Part shown: positions 18,315-28,224 of the stretch, piece by piece
Layout: the number at the start of each line of letters is the position of its first letter
Numbering within the stretch: the stretch's first letter is position 1
Virus record (IMG/VR): IMGVR_UViG_3300044611_001552
Coordinates: 1 to 64,000 of that record
Length of the DNA stretch: 64,000 bases
From: a virus
Strand: one strand, 5' to 3'
Notes under the pieces: model-generated
What the model was told of the DNA's origin: nothing
The model's database searches: none
Seen by the model: only the letters and a program-made list of their open reading frames with translations
Program-made: the position numbers and the translations under genes

Positions 18315-20174
18315 CAGTAATAAAATCAAACATACAAGACCTAAAGCCAGGCAAAAGATATCTCGTTAAAGTTCAAGCAGTAGACAATAATATTAATTCT
18401 GTTGTAGCTGAAAAAAATATTATTGTAGAGACGCCATCAGATCAAACAACACCAGATGAAGTAGCGGGCTTAACTCTTTTCAGTAACGCAAAGTCTGTTA
18501 TGTTTAAATTCAATCCTGCTGGAATAAACGATCTTAAAGAATATGAATATGAGCTATATCAATCTAATAGCTTATCTTCAACAAGGTTAGCTTTCCGGAA
18601 ATAGTGCATCACCTGTTTTTTCTGTAGTTATAGATGTAAATAACGCAGGCCAAACTACTCCCCCAATTTACTACGGAAGGGTTAGGACCGTAGACAACAG
18701 CAACAACTATGGCCCTTGGACTATTCTTGTGGCATCTGCTCCAACATTAATTAATTCTGTTGAAGTTAGTGAAATCACTGCATCAAAGATAACAGCTGGA
18801 ACAATCGGCGCACATGAAATAATATTAACTCAACCTGGAACACAAACATCATATACTCCACCTAGCAGCACCGCTGTTTTAAGGTCTTCTAATTATTCTG
18901 CTGGTACCGCTGGATGGCTAATCAGAGGTGATGGCCTAGCTGAATTTAATGATTTAACAGTCAGATCTAGATTAGATATAGGTGGCGATGACGCCTCATC
19001 TTTCCATGTTGATAATAATGGAAATATGTGGCTTGGCGCAGGCATTCTTAACTACTCAACAGCTCCGTTTAGAGTATCTAACACAGGTGCGTTAGTTGCA
19101 ACAAACGCAAATGTTTCCGGAACAATCAATGCATCTGGTGGAACTATTACTGGATACTTAACTTCTGGTGGAGTTGACATTGGAGTATTAAGACCTGGTA
19201 GTAATTATTACAAAGGAATTAATCTAAGTCCCAATAATGCTACTCAATTCCAAAGTTGCTTCATCAGAGGCGATGCTGGAGAAGTTTACCTTAGGGCAGA
19301 TAATGGAAGTCAATGGATTAAATTTGAAAATGGCACTGTACAAATAAAGGCAGCAGGGTTTGAAGTCAATGGTTCATCCGCATCATTTTCAGGAAACGTT
19401 AGTGCAGCATCTGGAGACATAGCTGGAATAAACTTTAGTGCAGGTAGATTATATTCAGGCCCTTATGGAAACTGGGCAAACGCAAATACAGGATTTTATT
19501 TAGATTTAAATGGTTATTTTTCTTTAAAAAATAAAATGTATTTTAATCCCGATGCAAATAGCGGAACAGGTGAATTAACTTTTACTGGAACCCTTTCTGG
19601 AGCATCAGGTAGTGTTGGTGCAAACTTTAACATTGGAGATAACTTATATGTTGGAAACTTTGTCAGAATTAATGGACCTGATGCCTCAAATGTTACTGTA
19701 ACAAAAATTAGAGGATTTAAAAACCTCGGTGATGCTGGCGCAGGCGCGCTTTTCTCTTTAGTTTTAGAAGGTCCAAACGGAACTAATAAATGGCAAGTTG
19801 CCGATGATGGCTTGATGACCTATAGAACACAAACAACATTCTCTGACATTAGGCTTAAAAAAGATATTGAAGACTCAAATCTTGGTTTATCATTTATAAA
19901 TAATCTTAGACCAGTATCCTTTTATAGAAATCTTGGCGAAAATTCTGAAGGTGTTGAGGTTTTCAAGAATAAAAAAACATATGGTTTTGTCGCTCAAGAA
20001 GTTAAAGAATCCTACCCTCTTTACACAGATACTTTTGAGGGATGGAATCTTGAAGATGAAAATGATCCTGATTCATATCAGCAAATTTCTTATGATAATT
20101 TTATTGCTCCAATAGTAAAAGCTATACAAGAATTGTCGGCAAAGGTTGATGAACTAGAATCTCGTCTGGTATAA
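18311..20174 (+). CDS. Tail fibre/spike with S74 autochaperone domain; CGG +1 site
   Basis: With a +1 shift at CGG 18596 the product is 620 residues. The N-terminal 150 residues look like a fibronectin-III-type fold (KVQAVDNN..., YYGRVRTVDN). A repetitive beta region follows, then the C-terminal intramolecular chaperone (peptidase S74) signature FSDIRLKKDIED, LRPVSFYRN, YGFVAQEVKE and a final coiled coil. S74 domains help trimers fold and are then usually cleaved off. The zero frame would stop one codon after CGG, so no fibre is made without recoding. Confidence 0.88.
18596..18598 (+). other. CGG +1 recoding site 7 (fibre)
   Basis: Codon 96 of the fibre gene: TTC CGG A, then AAT AGT in the +1 frame. 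The zero frame reads CGG AAA TAG. Confidence 0.9.
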
Positions 20175-20182
20175 TCTAATTC

Positions 20183-20365
20183 ATGAATGATCAAAACTTA
20201 GATGTTAATTTAATTATACAATCTTTTCAAGAAAAACTCTCTACTTTAATGACAGAGTTAGTCGTAAAAGATGCTACAATAAAGCAACTTCAAATGCAGA
20301 TGCAAGAACTTTCTTCTGCAAATAACGTAACACCGATTAAAAAGGATAAGAACAACAATGTCTGA
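20183..20365 (+). CDS. Small coiled-coil protein
   Basis: Sixty residues, mostly a predicted coiled coil (LIIQSFQEKLSTLMTELV and further heptads) with a Lys/Asn tail. It sits immediately after the fibre gene, and its end overlaps the next start. Possibly a fibre-assembly helper; unproven. Confidence 0.5.
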   Translation: MNDQNLDVNLIIQSFQEKLSTLMTELVVKDATIKQLQMQMQELSSANNVTPIKKDKNNNV

Positions 20366-20561
20366 CAATACAGCAGAAACAACAGAGGTAGAAGCAACTG
20401 AACCAAAAACAGAGTTTGCAATTGAAATTAAAATTACAAACCAGAATCTGTCTTACAAGAGCGACTTCACTGAGTCAGAAACAGTCTTTTGGCTTGAGGC
20501 AGTAAAGTCTTTGGTTCTCCAGAAGTCATTTGAGCTAACAGGGCTTTCACAGGCTAACTAG
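20358..20561 (+). CDS. Small acidic hypothetical protein
   Basis: Sixty-seven residues with an acidic, Thr-rich N-terminus and a C-terminal segment with regular hydrophobic spacing. The ATG overlaps the end of the preceding coiled-coil gene. No family recognised. Confidence 0.5.
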   Translation: MSDNTAETTEVEATEPKTEFAIEIKITNQNLSYKSDFTESETVFWLEAVKSLVLQKSFELTGLSQAN

Positions 20562-20564
20562 TTA

Positions 20565-20574
20565 ATTACTATTT
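20565..20574 (+). promoter_or_regulatory. Variant late-promoter motif ATTACTATTT
   Basis: Nine of ten bases match ATTACTATAT. It lies 48 bases before the portal start, in the gap after 20561. Confidence 0.35.
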
Positions 20575-20622
20575 TTTGAGTACTATTTTAACAAATAGTT
20601 TATTCAAATTAAGGTGAAACAC

Positions 20623-22260
20623 ATGGCTAGTATTAGATCTTTTTTGCCGTTTACTTCTGGCAATCTAGAATTAGAAGAAAAAGCTTTATCTCAAGACGAA
20701 ATGAAGTCTTTGAGCAAAAGTATAAAAGTTGCTGCCCTAGCACTAGGGTTTAGGGGTTCTACATTCTATTATGATATGAGGGCCTCTTTTGAGCCGTCCC
20801 CTTATGACTTCAATAGAATAACTCAGGCAACAGATACTGATGGCTATGTTCGCCAAGCTGTTTCTAAGTATAAAGAGCTGTTCTGGAAAGAAGGCTGGCA
20901 GATAGTAGGAGAAAATCCAGAAGCTGTTGCATATCTATATAGAAGAATTGACTATATGGAAATAGCGATGAAGAGACCTTTTTCCGAGTTTCTAAATGAG
21001 CTTTCTGACCAACTTATAAAATACGCAAATGTTTTTATTGTGAAAGCAAGAGCAGATATTAATGAATATTTTCCAGATAATATTTCTCCAATTAACGCAA
21101 GCAATCCAGTTGCTGGTTATTATCTCATTCCAACAGAACAAACCTATATTCTAAGAGACAAGCAAAATAGGCCAAAAGCCTATCAGCAGGCTACTGACCC
21201 GTTAACGTATTCTCCAAATGATAAAGACCCAGTTTGGGCTGCAGACAGAGTAATACATATGTACTTAGACAAAAAAACAGGAAGAGCTTTTGGCACTCCA
21301 TTTTTGTCTACTGTTTTAGATGATGTAATAGCCCTTAGACAAATGGAGGAGGATATTCAGAACCTTGTTCATAGAGAATTGTTTCCTCTATATAAATACA
21401 TAATTGGCACACCTGAGCAACCAGCAGAGCCTGATGAAATAACAAAAGCTGCAGCTGAAATAGAAAACCTAAGATCAGAAGGTGGTCTAATACTTCCATA
21501 CAGACATAATGTTGAAGTCATAGGAGCAAACAATACAGCCCTAGAAGCAACTGGTTATTTGGAACACTTTAAAGAAAGAGTTGCAGTAGGACTTGGAGTT
21601 GCACCTCACCATCTTGGTATGAACATGAATGGTGGAAACAGATCTGTTACAGATAGATTAGATGTTGCTCTCTACGATAGAGTGAAACATTTTCAAAAAC
21701 AGTTTGCTGATATGGTTCGTTTGTATATATTTAATGAACTTCTTTTTGAGGGTGGTTTTGATCCAATCTCAAACCCACTTGAAGATGGAGAGTCAGATCG
21801 CTGCTTCTTAAAATTTAAAGAGATTGATGTTGATACTCAAGTAAAAAAAGAAACTCATGTAATACAAAAGTATGTTAATAATATAATCACATTACCTGAA
21901 GCAAGACTTGAAATGGGTATGGATCAAGATCTGGAAGAAGATCAACTTTACGCTGCAATGCAAGCAAAGAACCAAATGGATATAGCAAATAATCAAGCTA
22001 AACTTTCGATGAAACAAATGAATAAAGCACAGCAAAATCAAGATAACTCAGACAAAGAAGAGCCAGCTCCAGCCGGGCAAAGAAACTTGCCTTCTTCAAG
22101 AAGAGGTCCAGGAAATGTTATTAGACCAGCTAATCAAAATTCAAGAAGAACATCTCCAAACATTAGAAGAGCAGATGATTTGTCATGGTTAACTACTGTT
22201 GAAAACTTACTAAATGTAGACTATAATATGATAGATGAAGAAACTAACAAAGAAAATTAG
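20623..22260 (+). CDS. Portal protein
   Basis: A 545-residue protein at the expected portal position with portal-like features: a helical N-terminus, the central segment RVIHMYLDKKTGRAFGTPFL, the stem/clip region VGLGVAPHHLGM followed by NGGNRSVTDRLD, and a disordered basic tail. It should form the dodecameric ring that terminase docks on and the connectors attach to. The start ATG 20623 is preceded by AAGGTG; an in-frame GTG lies nine bases upstream. It is not interrupted. Confidence 0.88.
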   Translation: MASIRSFLPFTSGNLELEEKALSQDEMKSLSKSIKVAALALGFRGSTFYYDMRASFEPSPYDFNRITQATDTDGYVRQAVSKYKELFWKEGWQIVGENPEAVAYLYRRIDYMEIAMKRPFSEFLNELSDQLIKYANVFIVKARADINEYFPDNISPINASNPVAGYYLIPTEQTYILRDKQNRPKAYQQATDPLTYSPNDKDPVWAADRVIHMYLDKKTGRAFGTPFLSTVLDDVIALRQMEEDIQNLVHRELFPLYKYIIGTPEQPAEPDEITKAAAEIENLRSEGGLILPYRHNVEVIGANNTALEATGYLEHFKERVAVGLGVAPHHLGMNMNGGNRSVTDRLDVALYDRVKHFQKQFADMVRLYIFNELLFEGGFDPISNPLEDGESDRCFLKFKEIDVDTQVKKETHVIQKYVNNIITLPEARLEMGMDQDLEEDQLYAAMQAKNQMDIANNQAKLSMKQMNKAQQNQDNSDKEEPAPAGQRNLPSSRRGPGNVIRPANQNSRRTSPNIRRADDLSWLTTVENLLNVDYNMIDEETNKEN

Positions 22261-22268
22261 GAGCAAAA

Positions 22269-22565
22269 ATGATAGTAGATGAAGAAGATTTCGATGCCCT
22301 CGTAGAAGCAGTTGACAACTCACAGGTGCGCTTGGCTAACACTTTTATGGTTAAAGTTCTTGCGCAGCTTCTCGATACAGTAGAAGAAATGCACGCAAAG
22401 GTTGAGCAGATGTATGAATTTTTGTCTTCCGATGAAGAAGAAACTAATACCACCAAAGAAGATGCAGTAGTAGCAGAAGAAGAGGCAATGCCTGTAAAGT
22501 CCTCTGCTAAAACAAAGCAAGCGCCAAAAGTTCCAGAAGAAAACACAACTGAATTAGAAAGCTAA
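22269..22565 (+). CDS. Acidic coiled-coil hypothetical protein
   Basis: Ninety-eight residues. The first half has coiled-coil heptads (VKVLAQLLDTVEEMHAKV), and the second half is Glu/Thr/Lys-rich and probably disordered. It starts 9 bases after the portal stop with AGGAG. Possibly a head-assembly factor; function unknown. Confidence 0.55.
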   Translation: MIVDEEDFDALVEAVDNSQVRLANTFMVKVLAQLLDTVEEMHAKVEQMYEFLSSDEEETNTTKEDAVVAEEEAMPVKSSAKTKQAPKVPEENTTELES

Positions 22566-22566
22566 C

Positions 22567-23337
22567 ATGTTAATTATTGCCTGCCCAATCTATAAAAGAG
22601 ATTGGATACTGCCAGCATGGTTCTATTTTATAGAAAATCAATCGTATAATTTATCTGATATTGGTTTTCTTTTTGAGCTGGGAGAAGATGACGAAGATAC
22701 CCACAATGTTCTTCAGGCTTGGAAAAGATCTCATCCAGAAGTAAAAATATTTGATTTAGAAGTTAGAGACGATCTTGCCCACTTTAGTCACGAAGAAGGT
22801 ACAAGAAGATGGACTCCAGCAAAATATGAAAATATGGTTTCTATGAGAAATTCTCTTTTAGATAAAGCAAGAGAAATAAAACCAGATGCCTACTTTAGTC
22901 TTGATTCAGACATATTGTTAACCAATACAAATACAATAGAGCTTTTATTAAGTCACATAAATGACGGAGCAGATGCCGTTAACACACTTATGTATATGAC
23001 TCCTTTTAATACTCAGTTTCCCAGTGTAATGACATGGATAGAAGGAACTGGATATGAAAAAGCTAGAAGAGAAGAAACTTATCCAATAGGAAAATATTTT
23101 AAGTCAGATGTCATAATGGCAGCAAAAATGATGTCTCAAAAAACTTATATGAATTCCAGATACCAATTTCATTCCCAAGGGGAAGATCTTGGTTGGAGCA
23201 AAAGTTGCGCAGAATTAGGATATAATCTTTATTGTGCGTCCTACATATACAGCCCTCATATTATGGGGCAGGCAAACATGGTTGACTTTATGCAAAACGG
23301 AGATTCTAGAGAATCAATCTTATATCAATCCTCATAA
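22567..23337 (+). CDS. GT-A-fold glycosyltransferase-like protein
   Basis: A 256-residue protein beginning with a nucleotide-sugar-type strand (MLIIACPIYKRDW) and containing a DxD-like motif (FSLDSDILL, about residue 117) that normally coordinates the metal and sugar nucleotide in GT-A enzymes. A downstream ED-H pattern (GEDLGWSKSCAELGY) also fits. It sits between portal and protease, so it may glycosylate a virion or host-surface component. Substrate unknown. Confidence 0.65.
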   Translation: MLIIACPIYKRDWILPAWFYFIENQSYNLSDIGFLFELGEDDEDTHNVLQAWKRSHPEVKIFDLEVRDDLAHFSHEEGTRRWTPAKYENMVSMRNSLLDKAREIKPDAYFSLDSDILLTNTNTIELLLSHINDGADAVNTLMYMTPFNTQFPSVMTWIEGTGYEKARREETYPIGKYFKSDVIMAAKMMSQKTYMNSRYQFHSQGEDLGWSKSCAELGYNLYCASYIYSPHIMGQANMVDFMQNGDSRESILYQSS

Positions 23338-23382
23338 AAAGATTGATATATTTGCATAAATGTGTTTAATCATATAAACTAT

Positions 23383-23392
23383 ATTACTATAT
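23383..23392 (+). promoter_or_regulatory. Late-promoter motif ATTACTATAT
   Basis: A perfect copy, 28 bases before the protease-scaffold gene. Confidence 0.6.
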
Positions 23393-23420
23393 CATAGAAT
23401 TTAAAATTATGGAGAATTAT

Positions 23421-25011
23421 ATGTCTTTTGAGTTTACAGAAAGCTTTACTGTAGAATTCCCTGAAATCAAAGAAAAAGATTTTAATTTTTCCGAATCATT
23501 TAATGACGGCAAAGGTTTAATTATCGAAGTCGCTGCCATTCATGAGCGGATTAACTGGGAACTATAATAACTACTCTGCGACAGAACTTGAGAAAGCTCT
23601 TCAATCTTGGGTAGATCCTTATCCAAAGCCAATTATTTTAAATCACGATCTCAATAGCGAGCCAATTGGTAGAGTCATGGCAGCTAAAATGGATAAAGAG
23701 CAAGATGGATCATCCTATGTAAGGCTGCAGATTGCAATTACAGATCCAATCGCAGCACAAAAAGTTTTAGACCAAAGATATCTTACCGGATCAGTTGGAG
23801 GAAGAGCCAATAAGGCTGTTTGCTCAATAACTGGAGAGGATCTCGCTAAGCCAGATGCAAGCGGCAGAATGCCAGCATCAAAGTATAAAAGAGGCGCAGT
23901 TTACAAGGGTAAAGTTGCCTTCTTAGATATGCAAGACATTTCTTTTAAAGAATATTCATTTGTGAATCAACCAGCTGATCAAAGATCTGGTGTCAGGAAA
24001 AAAGCTTCAGATAGCCAAGGCGCTGTTGTTACTGATTCTGATTGGGTTGCTAGAAGTTCTGCTTTTATTTTAAGTATGAATGAAGAAGAAATCTATTCAA
24101 TAGAAGAGCAGAAGTCCATTTTTTCTGAGATGAAAAAGAAAGAATCAAGGCCCGTTTATCTGCATGTTAAAGGCGCATTTTTGTCAGCAATGGCTATAAA
24201 TGAGTCTGAAAATTACAATATTCAAGACAGTACATTACTATCTTCAGAGAATAAAATTAATAAAGACGAGGAGAAGACTGAGATGACAGTTTCTACAGAG
24301 CAAGAAGACATTTTAGCTGTTTCAGAAGAACTCAGCGAAGATCTGTCCTCAATAGCTTCCGATGCAGCGAAAGAAGAACCTGCAGAAAATACAGAAGCAA
24401 AAGATTCCAACGATGAAACTTCTGAGGTTGAAGAAACCAAAGAAGAGAAGTCAGAAGATGTATCAACCGAAGATAAAGAGCAGTCAGATGTGCAAGAAGA
24501 AAAAGCTGAATCTGAAGACTCTGAAAAATCAGTTGAGACACCTGAAGAAATTCAGGATAAAGAAGGCGTAAAGCAAGAATCCGAAGAGCTCAATGACCAA
24601 AAGTCAGAAGAAGCCACTGAGCAAACAGAATCGGTTCTTGAGGAAAAAGTACGTCTTCTTGAAGAAGAAAACAAAAAACTCAAAGCAGCACTTCATAAGG
24701 TACTCGCAGAAAGAGTTGTTGATGCAAAAATAGCCGCAGGAATAGAATCAGTTTCTGAAAGAGAAGAGTTGATCAAAGATCACATGACAAGAACAGCTTC
24801 TTCTTTAGCAGACTCTTTGAGGGATGTTGCAAAACTTCCAGCAAAAAAGAATGTTACTTCAGAAATTCCAGAAATCACTAGCGAAGCAGAGGTTTCTACA
24901 GACGAAGACAGAGTCACATCTGTTGACTCTGAAGAGGATAATTCTGAGCCAAAGGCTGTTTCAGCTGAGCAACTTTTCGTAGATGCCCTTATGGGTCGCC
25001 GTTCACTATAA
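23421..25011 (+). CDS. Prohead protease fused to scaffold; CGG +1 site
   Basis: The 529-residue product needs a +1 shift at CGG 23547. Residues 40-200 look like a prohead protease with assemblin-like features: IHSGLTGNY, SWVDPYPKPIILNHD (candidate catalytic His), GRVMAAKMDKE, LTGSVGGRAN (candidate Ser region) and FKEYSFVNQPAD. The remainder (about 250-460) is a Glu/Ser/Lys-rich acidic coiled coil, typical of an internal scaffold that the protease destroys during maturation. It is followed directly by the head proteins at 25030 and 25831. The zero frame would give a 49-residue peptide. Confidence 0.85.
23547..23549 (+). other. CGG +1 recoding site 8 (prohead protease)
   Basis: Codon 43: GAG CGG A; the +1 frame reads GGA TTA ACT GGG. 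Glycine here fits the IHxGxTxN-like segment found at this place in prohead proteases, which argues that the decoded residue is Gly. Confidence 0.87.
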
Positions 25012-25029
25012 CTAAGGAGATAAATTAAT

Positions 25030-25791
25030 ATGAGTTTAGCAAAATTCCGTAAGGTATATGCAAAGACCGGCTCAGGTAGATTTGTCGTTTCTGAAGGTAT
25101 TGCTCCAGCAGCTTACCTTCTTCCAAGCGTCGCTCTTCCAACCTGGTATTTAGATTCAGAAGATGATCGTTTTGAAATCGTCTTGACAAAAGGCACAATC
25201 CTTTCTGTCAAAGCCGATGCAAACGGTGATTCAAGAATTGTGCCCGCTAACGGCACAGCTGCAGCAGTAACATGGGGTGACACAATGCCATCATCATGGG
25301 ATCCTCTCGACGGCGCAACGCCAGACTATAGCTCTGGCGCAACTGACACCGTACAAGTCGCTGCCTATTCAACGCCAATTGGTGTTGCACAATATGATCT
25401 TTACCGTCCATTTGACAAGGGAACCTCACAAGGTGCTGGTTTCATTACACATGGATATGTAGAGTACCCAATTGTTTCCGGATTGAACGATGATCTGGCT
25501 GCTGGTGACTTGGTCAAAGCTGACCATATGGGTCGTCCAGTTAAGCTGACCACCGCTCTTGCGGGAACAAATCCTTACCTTCAGGTGGGTAAGGTTATCG
25601 AAGTAGAGACATTCGCCACGAATTTTGACGATGGTCTGCTGTCCTACATGCAACTACCTTCTGACCCTGGTGCGCTCAAGACTGTTTTTGAATTAACAAG
25701 AGCAGGAGCATTCTCAGGCAAACTAGGTATTCGTTCAAACCTGGACGTACATGGCGTCGAGGGCGCATTCCGCGTCAACCTAACACTGTAA
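25030..25791 (+). CDS. Head decoration/stabilisation-type protein
   Basis: A 253-residue, beta-rich protein between the protease-scaffold and the capsid gene, the usual place for a head decoration or stabilising protein. Its codons are richer in C-ending and CGT/CGC triplets than those of most neighbours, like the capsid gene, suggesting high expression. AAGGAG precedes the ATG. There is no in-phase CGG. The assignment rests on position and composition. Confidence 0.6.
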   Translation: MSLAKFRKVYAKTGSGRFVVSEGIAPAAYLLPSVALPTWYLDSEDDRFEIVLTKGTILSVKADANGDSRIVPANGTAAAVTWGDTMPSSWDPLDGATPDYSSGATDTVQVAAYSTPIGVAQYDLYRPFDKGTSQGAGFITHGYVEYPIVSGLNDDLAAGDLVKADHMGRPVKLTTALAGTNPYLQVGKVIEVETFATNFDDGLLSYMQLPSDPGALKTVFELTRAGAFSGKLGIRSNLDVHGVEGAFRVNLTL

Positions 25792-25830
25792 AAACAATCA
25801 AAAGAAAGAAACAGGAGGAATAATCCTAAG

Positions 25831-26889
25831 ATGAGTAAATCAATCCAAGAGCTCCTCTCGGGTCTTCCGGCTTGGGAAACAGCATTAACTGAAGACGGTT
25901 ACATTGATGGAGAAAACAGAGTCACTATCAAAGAGGCTTTTGCATCACCAGATGCAGCAGCACTCTTTCCAAAGGTGATCTCTCGCACTCTAAAGGAAGC
26001 AGCAGAACCACAGTTGTTGGTCACTCCGCTTCTTTCAACTGTACGTCTTGGAAAGGGTCGCTCTTTGGAGTTCCCAGCAGTTAACGCAATTCAAGCCGCA
26101 GAGATCCCAGAAGGACAAGAATATCCAGAGCAAGCACTCGCCTTTGCAAAGCAGGTAGAGGGCAAAGTATCCAAGAAGGGTGTAAAGTTAGCATTTACCG
26201 AAGAAGTAATCGCTGACTCCTTATGGGATATAGTCGGCTTGCACGTACGTGCTGCAGGACGCGCAATGGCTCGTCTAAAAGAGCAAATTGCACTTAGCAG
26301 ATTCAAGGATGCAGCAACTGTCGTTTTTGACAACGATAGCGGTTCATATGACGATACAACAGGTCGTGGTATCACCGGTGCTGCAAACCAGACAATCACA
26401 TGGGACGATGTCATTGATATGGCAGCAGTTCTCATGGCTGAGAATCATGTACCAACAGACTTCATTCTGCACCCACTTATGTGGTCCGTATTCCTTAAGG
26501 ATGCGATCTTCCACACTGGCGGATCAGCTGCAGCAGTGAATACAAGCTGGGGCTATCGTCCTCAGTCTGCTGACGGTGCGTTGAATGCAACTGCTCCTAT
26601 GGGACTTAACGTTATAGTTTCTCCATTTGTTAGCTTTACAGCAAAGACAAGCGGAGCTGCTGCAAAGTCAGACCTCTTCCTCATTGACCGCAACGAAGTG
26701 GGAACACTTCTTGTCAAGGATGACATGAGCACAGATCAGTTCGATGATCCAAGCCGTGACATTCGTCAAATGAAGATGAAGGAGCGTTACGACATCGTAA
26801 TGCTTGGAGACGGTGAAGGAATCACAGTCGCCAAGAACGTTAGACTGGCACGCAACTACGAGGTTTCGGTCACGAACGAAATGGCTTAA
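25831..26889 (+). CDS. Major capsid protein (HK97-like)
   Basis: A 352-residue protein with features of the HK97/T4-type major capsid group: an N-terminal helical region, the segment LGKGRSLEFPAVNAI, a central LHVRAAGRAMARLKEQIALSR helix, HPLMWSVFLKD and a C-terminal beta region. Most arginine codons are CGT or CGC rather than AGA, indicating selection for strong expression. AGGAGG precedes the ATG at about -15. A strong terminator follows. It has no recoding site. Confidence 0.85.
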   Translation: MSKSIQELLSGLPAWETALTEDGYIDGENRVTIKEAFASPDAAALFPKVISRTLKEAAEPQLLVTPLLSTVRLGKGRSLEFPAVNAIQAAEIPEGQEYPEQALAFAKQVEGKVSKKGVKLAFTEEVIADSLWDIVGLHVRAAGRAMARLKEQIALSRFKDAATVVFDNDSGSYDDTTGRGITGAANQTITWDDVIDMAAVLMAENHVPTDFILHPLMWSVFLKDAIFHTGGSAAAVNTSWGYRPQSADGALNATAPMGLNVIVSPFVSFTAKTSGAAAKSDLFLIDRNEVGTLLVKDDMSTDQFDDPSRDIRQMKMKERYDIVMLGDGEGITVAKNVRLARNYEVSVTNEMA

Positions 26890-26897
26890 TAGACCTT

Positions 26898-26921
26898 AGG
26901 GTGTTATAGTTACGATACCCT
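26898..26921 (+). terminator. Hairpin after capsid gene
   Basis: AGGGTGT and ATACCCT form a 7-bp stem with one G-U pair and a loop of about ten bases. It lies just before the stronger terminator and may protect the mRNA end or add to termination. Confidence 0.4.
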
Positions 26922-26929
26922 GTGGCGTA

Positions 26930-26957
26930 GGGGGAGTGGTGTAAAAGCCACTCCCCC
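26930..26957 (+). terminator. Strong Rho-independent terminator
   Basis: GGGGGAGTGG (26930-26939), an 8-base loop, then CCACTCCCCC (26948-26957): a perfect 10-bp GC-rich stem followed by TCGTTACTTTT. It closes the packaging/head transcript. Confidence 0.85.
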
Positions 26958-26981
26958 TCGTTACTTTTGTGGGCTTAATCA

Positions 26982-26991
26982 ATTACTATAT
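26982..26991 (+). promoter_or_regulatory. Late-promoter motif ATTACTATAT
   Basis: A perfect copy just downstream of the capsid terminator and 29 bases before the next gene, so it plausibly restarts transcription of the fibre operon. Confidence 0.65.
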
Positions 26992-27020
26992 ATGTTATAA
27001 AGTTTTGACTGGAGATAAAA

Positions 27021-27803
27021 GTGGCCATAAATCTAATCCAGAGTGCTGCAGTTGGTATTGGTACAGTTACCATAAAGTTTGGAAGAACAATAAAGATTAG
27101 TTCTATAACTAATTCTAATATTATTGTTCAAACAACAGCAGCAACACCATCAATTGTTTCAAATCCCTTTAAAGCAATTGATACTATTTCTGATTATAAT
27201 CAAATATCAAGAACACTGAAATTAACATGGAATGTTTTATTATCTGCATCCACAGAATATGAAATAAAACTACAGAATTTCACAGATGCGGCTAATGAGC
27301 CTATTGATGAAGAAAAGATTGTTTTCACAACACTAGCAAGCAATCAAGCACCAGCAACTCCGCCTTTTAACTCTGTTAATGAACCAGAACTCCAAGAGCT
27401 TTTAATAGAAGACAAATCAATTAGAGTAGACGCCTACTCCAGTGTTCAAATTCTAGCAAAAAATCCAAACTTTTATATTTCTTCAGCTGATCCAGTTAAT
27501 GGAGATTTTTATATTGATAACTCATACAATGACGGAAGAGTTACAATCACATTTAATGAACGTCCAGCTTCAAACTTTTTAAATACAAAGTACTTTAAAG
27601 CACAAAGAAAGCCAATACAAAGACAGCCATCTCGCTGGGAAAATATTTCAACAGCTATTTCAATGCACGCATGGAAGCCAGAAATTTATTTAGACTTTCC
27701 ATCATTAAACGACGCTACTCCTTCATATTATCAAGAAAACAAAGAATATTTTGAAACTGGATATAAATATAGGATTATTGTTTCAAAAGACATAGGTGTG
27801 TAA
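27021..27803 (+). CDS. Fibre-region structural protein, 260 aa
   Basis: Starts at GTG with GGAG upstream. It is a beta-rich protein with an Ig-like first half (IGTVTIKFGRTIKISSI, then TLKLTWNVLL) and an Arg/Pro-rich region near residue 200. First gene of the fibre operon after the capsid terminator. Its stop overlaps the start of the next gene. No specific family recognised. Confidence 0.55.
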   Translation: MAINLIQSAAVGIGTVTIKFGRTIKISSITNSNIIVQTTAATPSIVSNPFKAIDTISDYNQISRTLKLTWNVLLSASTEYEIKLQNFTDAANEPIDEEKIVFTTLASNQAPATPPFNSVNEPELQELLIEDKSIRVDAYSSVQILAKNPNFYISSADPVNGDFYIDNSYNDGRVTITFNERPASNFLNTKYFKAQRKPIQRQPSRWENISTAISMHAWKPEIYLDFPSLNDATPSYYQENKEYFETGYKYRIIVSKDIGV

Positions 27804-28213
27804 TGGCTAATTTTGTCTATGGTAAAGCAAAGCAAAATATTTTAAATGGAAATATTAATTTTTCCTCTAATAATTTTAAAGTTTTATTTACCAATTCTAC
27901 GTATGTGCCAAATCAAAATACACATCAATTTGTATCAGATATCTTAAGTTCATCAGTAGTCTATAGATCTGAAAATATTCAAAATATTACGAATGTTTTA
28001 GGGGTAGTAGACGCTAATGATTTTAATTTTTCATTACCACCCAATACCGCATTGCAAGCTGCAATTTTATATCAGGTTGGAGTGAATGATTCTTCTTCAA
28101 TATTACTATTATATATAGACACAGCTACAGGGCTTCCTTTTCCTGGTTCATCGCAATCAACAACGGTGTCAGTAAACTGGAGTAACGAAGCAAGTAAGAT
28201 TTTATCTTTATAG
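27803..28213 (+). CDS. Small fibre-region structural protein
   Basis: A 136-residue, beta-rich protein with segments such as FKVLFTNSTYVPN and VYRSENIQNIT that resemble small fibre-associated proteins of other phages. Its ATG overlaps the previous stop. Probably part of the tail fibre; the role is inferred from position. Confidence 0.55.
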   Translation: MANFVYGKAKQNILNGNINFSSNNFKVLFTNSTYVPNQNTHQFVSDILSSSVVYRSENIQNITNVLGVVDANDFNFSLPPNTALQAAILYQVGVNDSSSILLLYIDTATGLPFPGSSQSTTVSVNWSNEASKILSL

Positions 28214-28224
28214 GAGAAAAAAAA

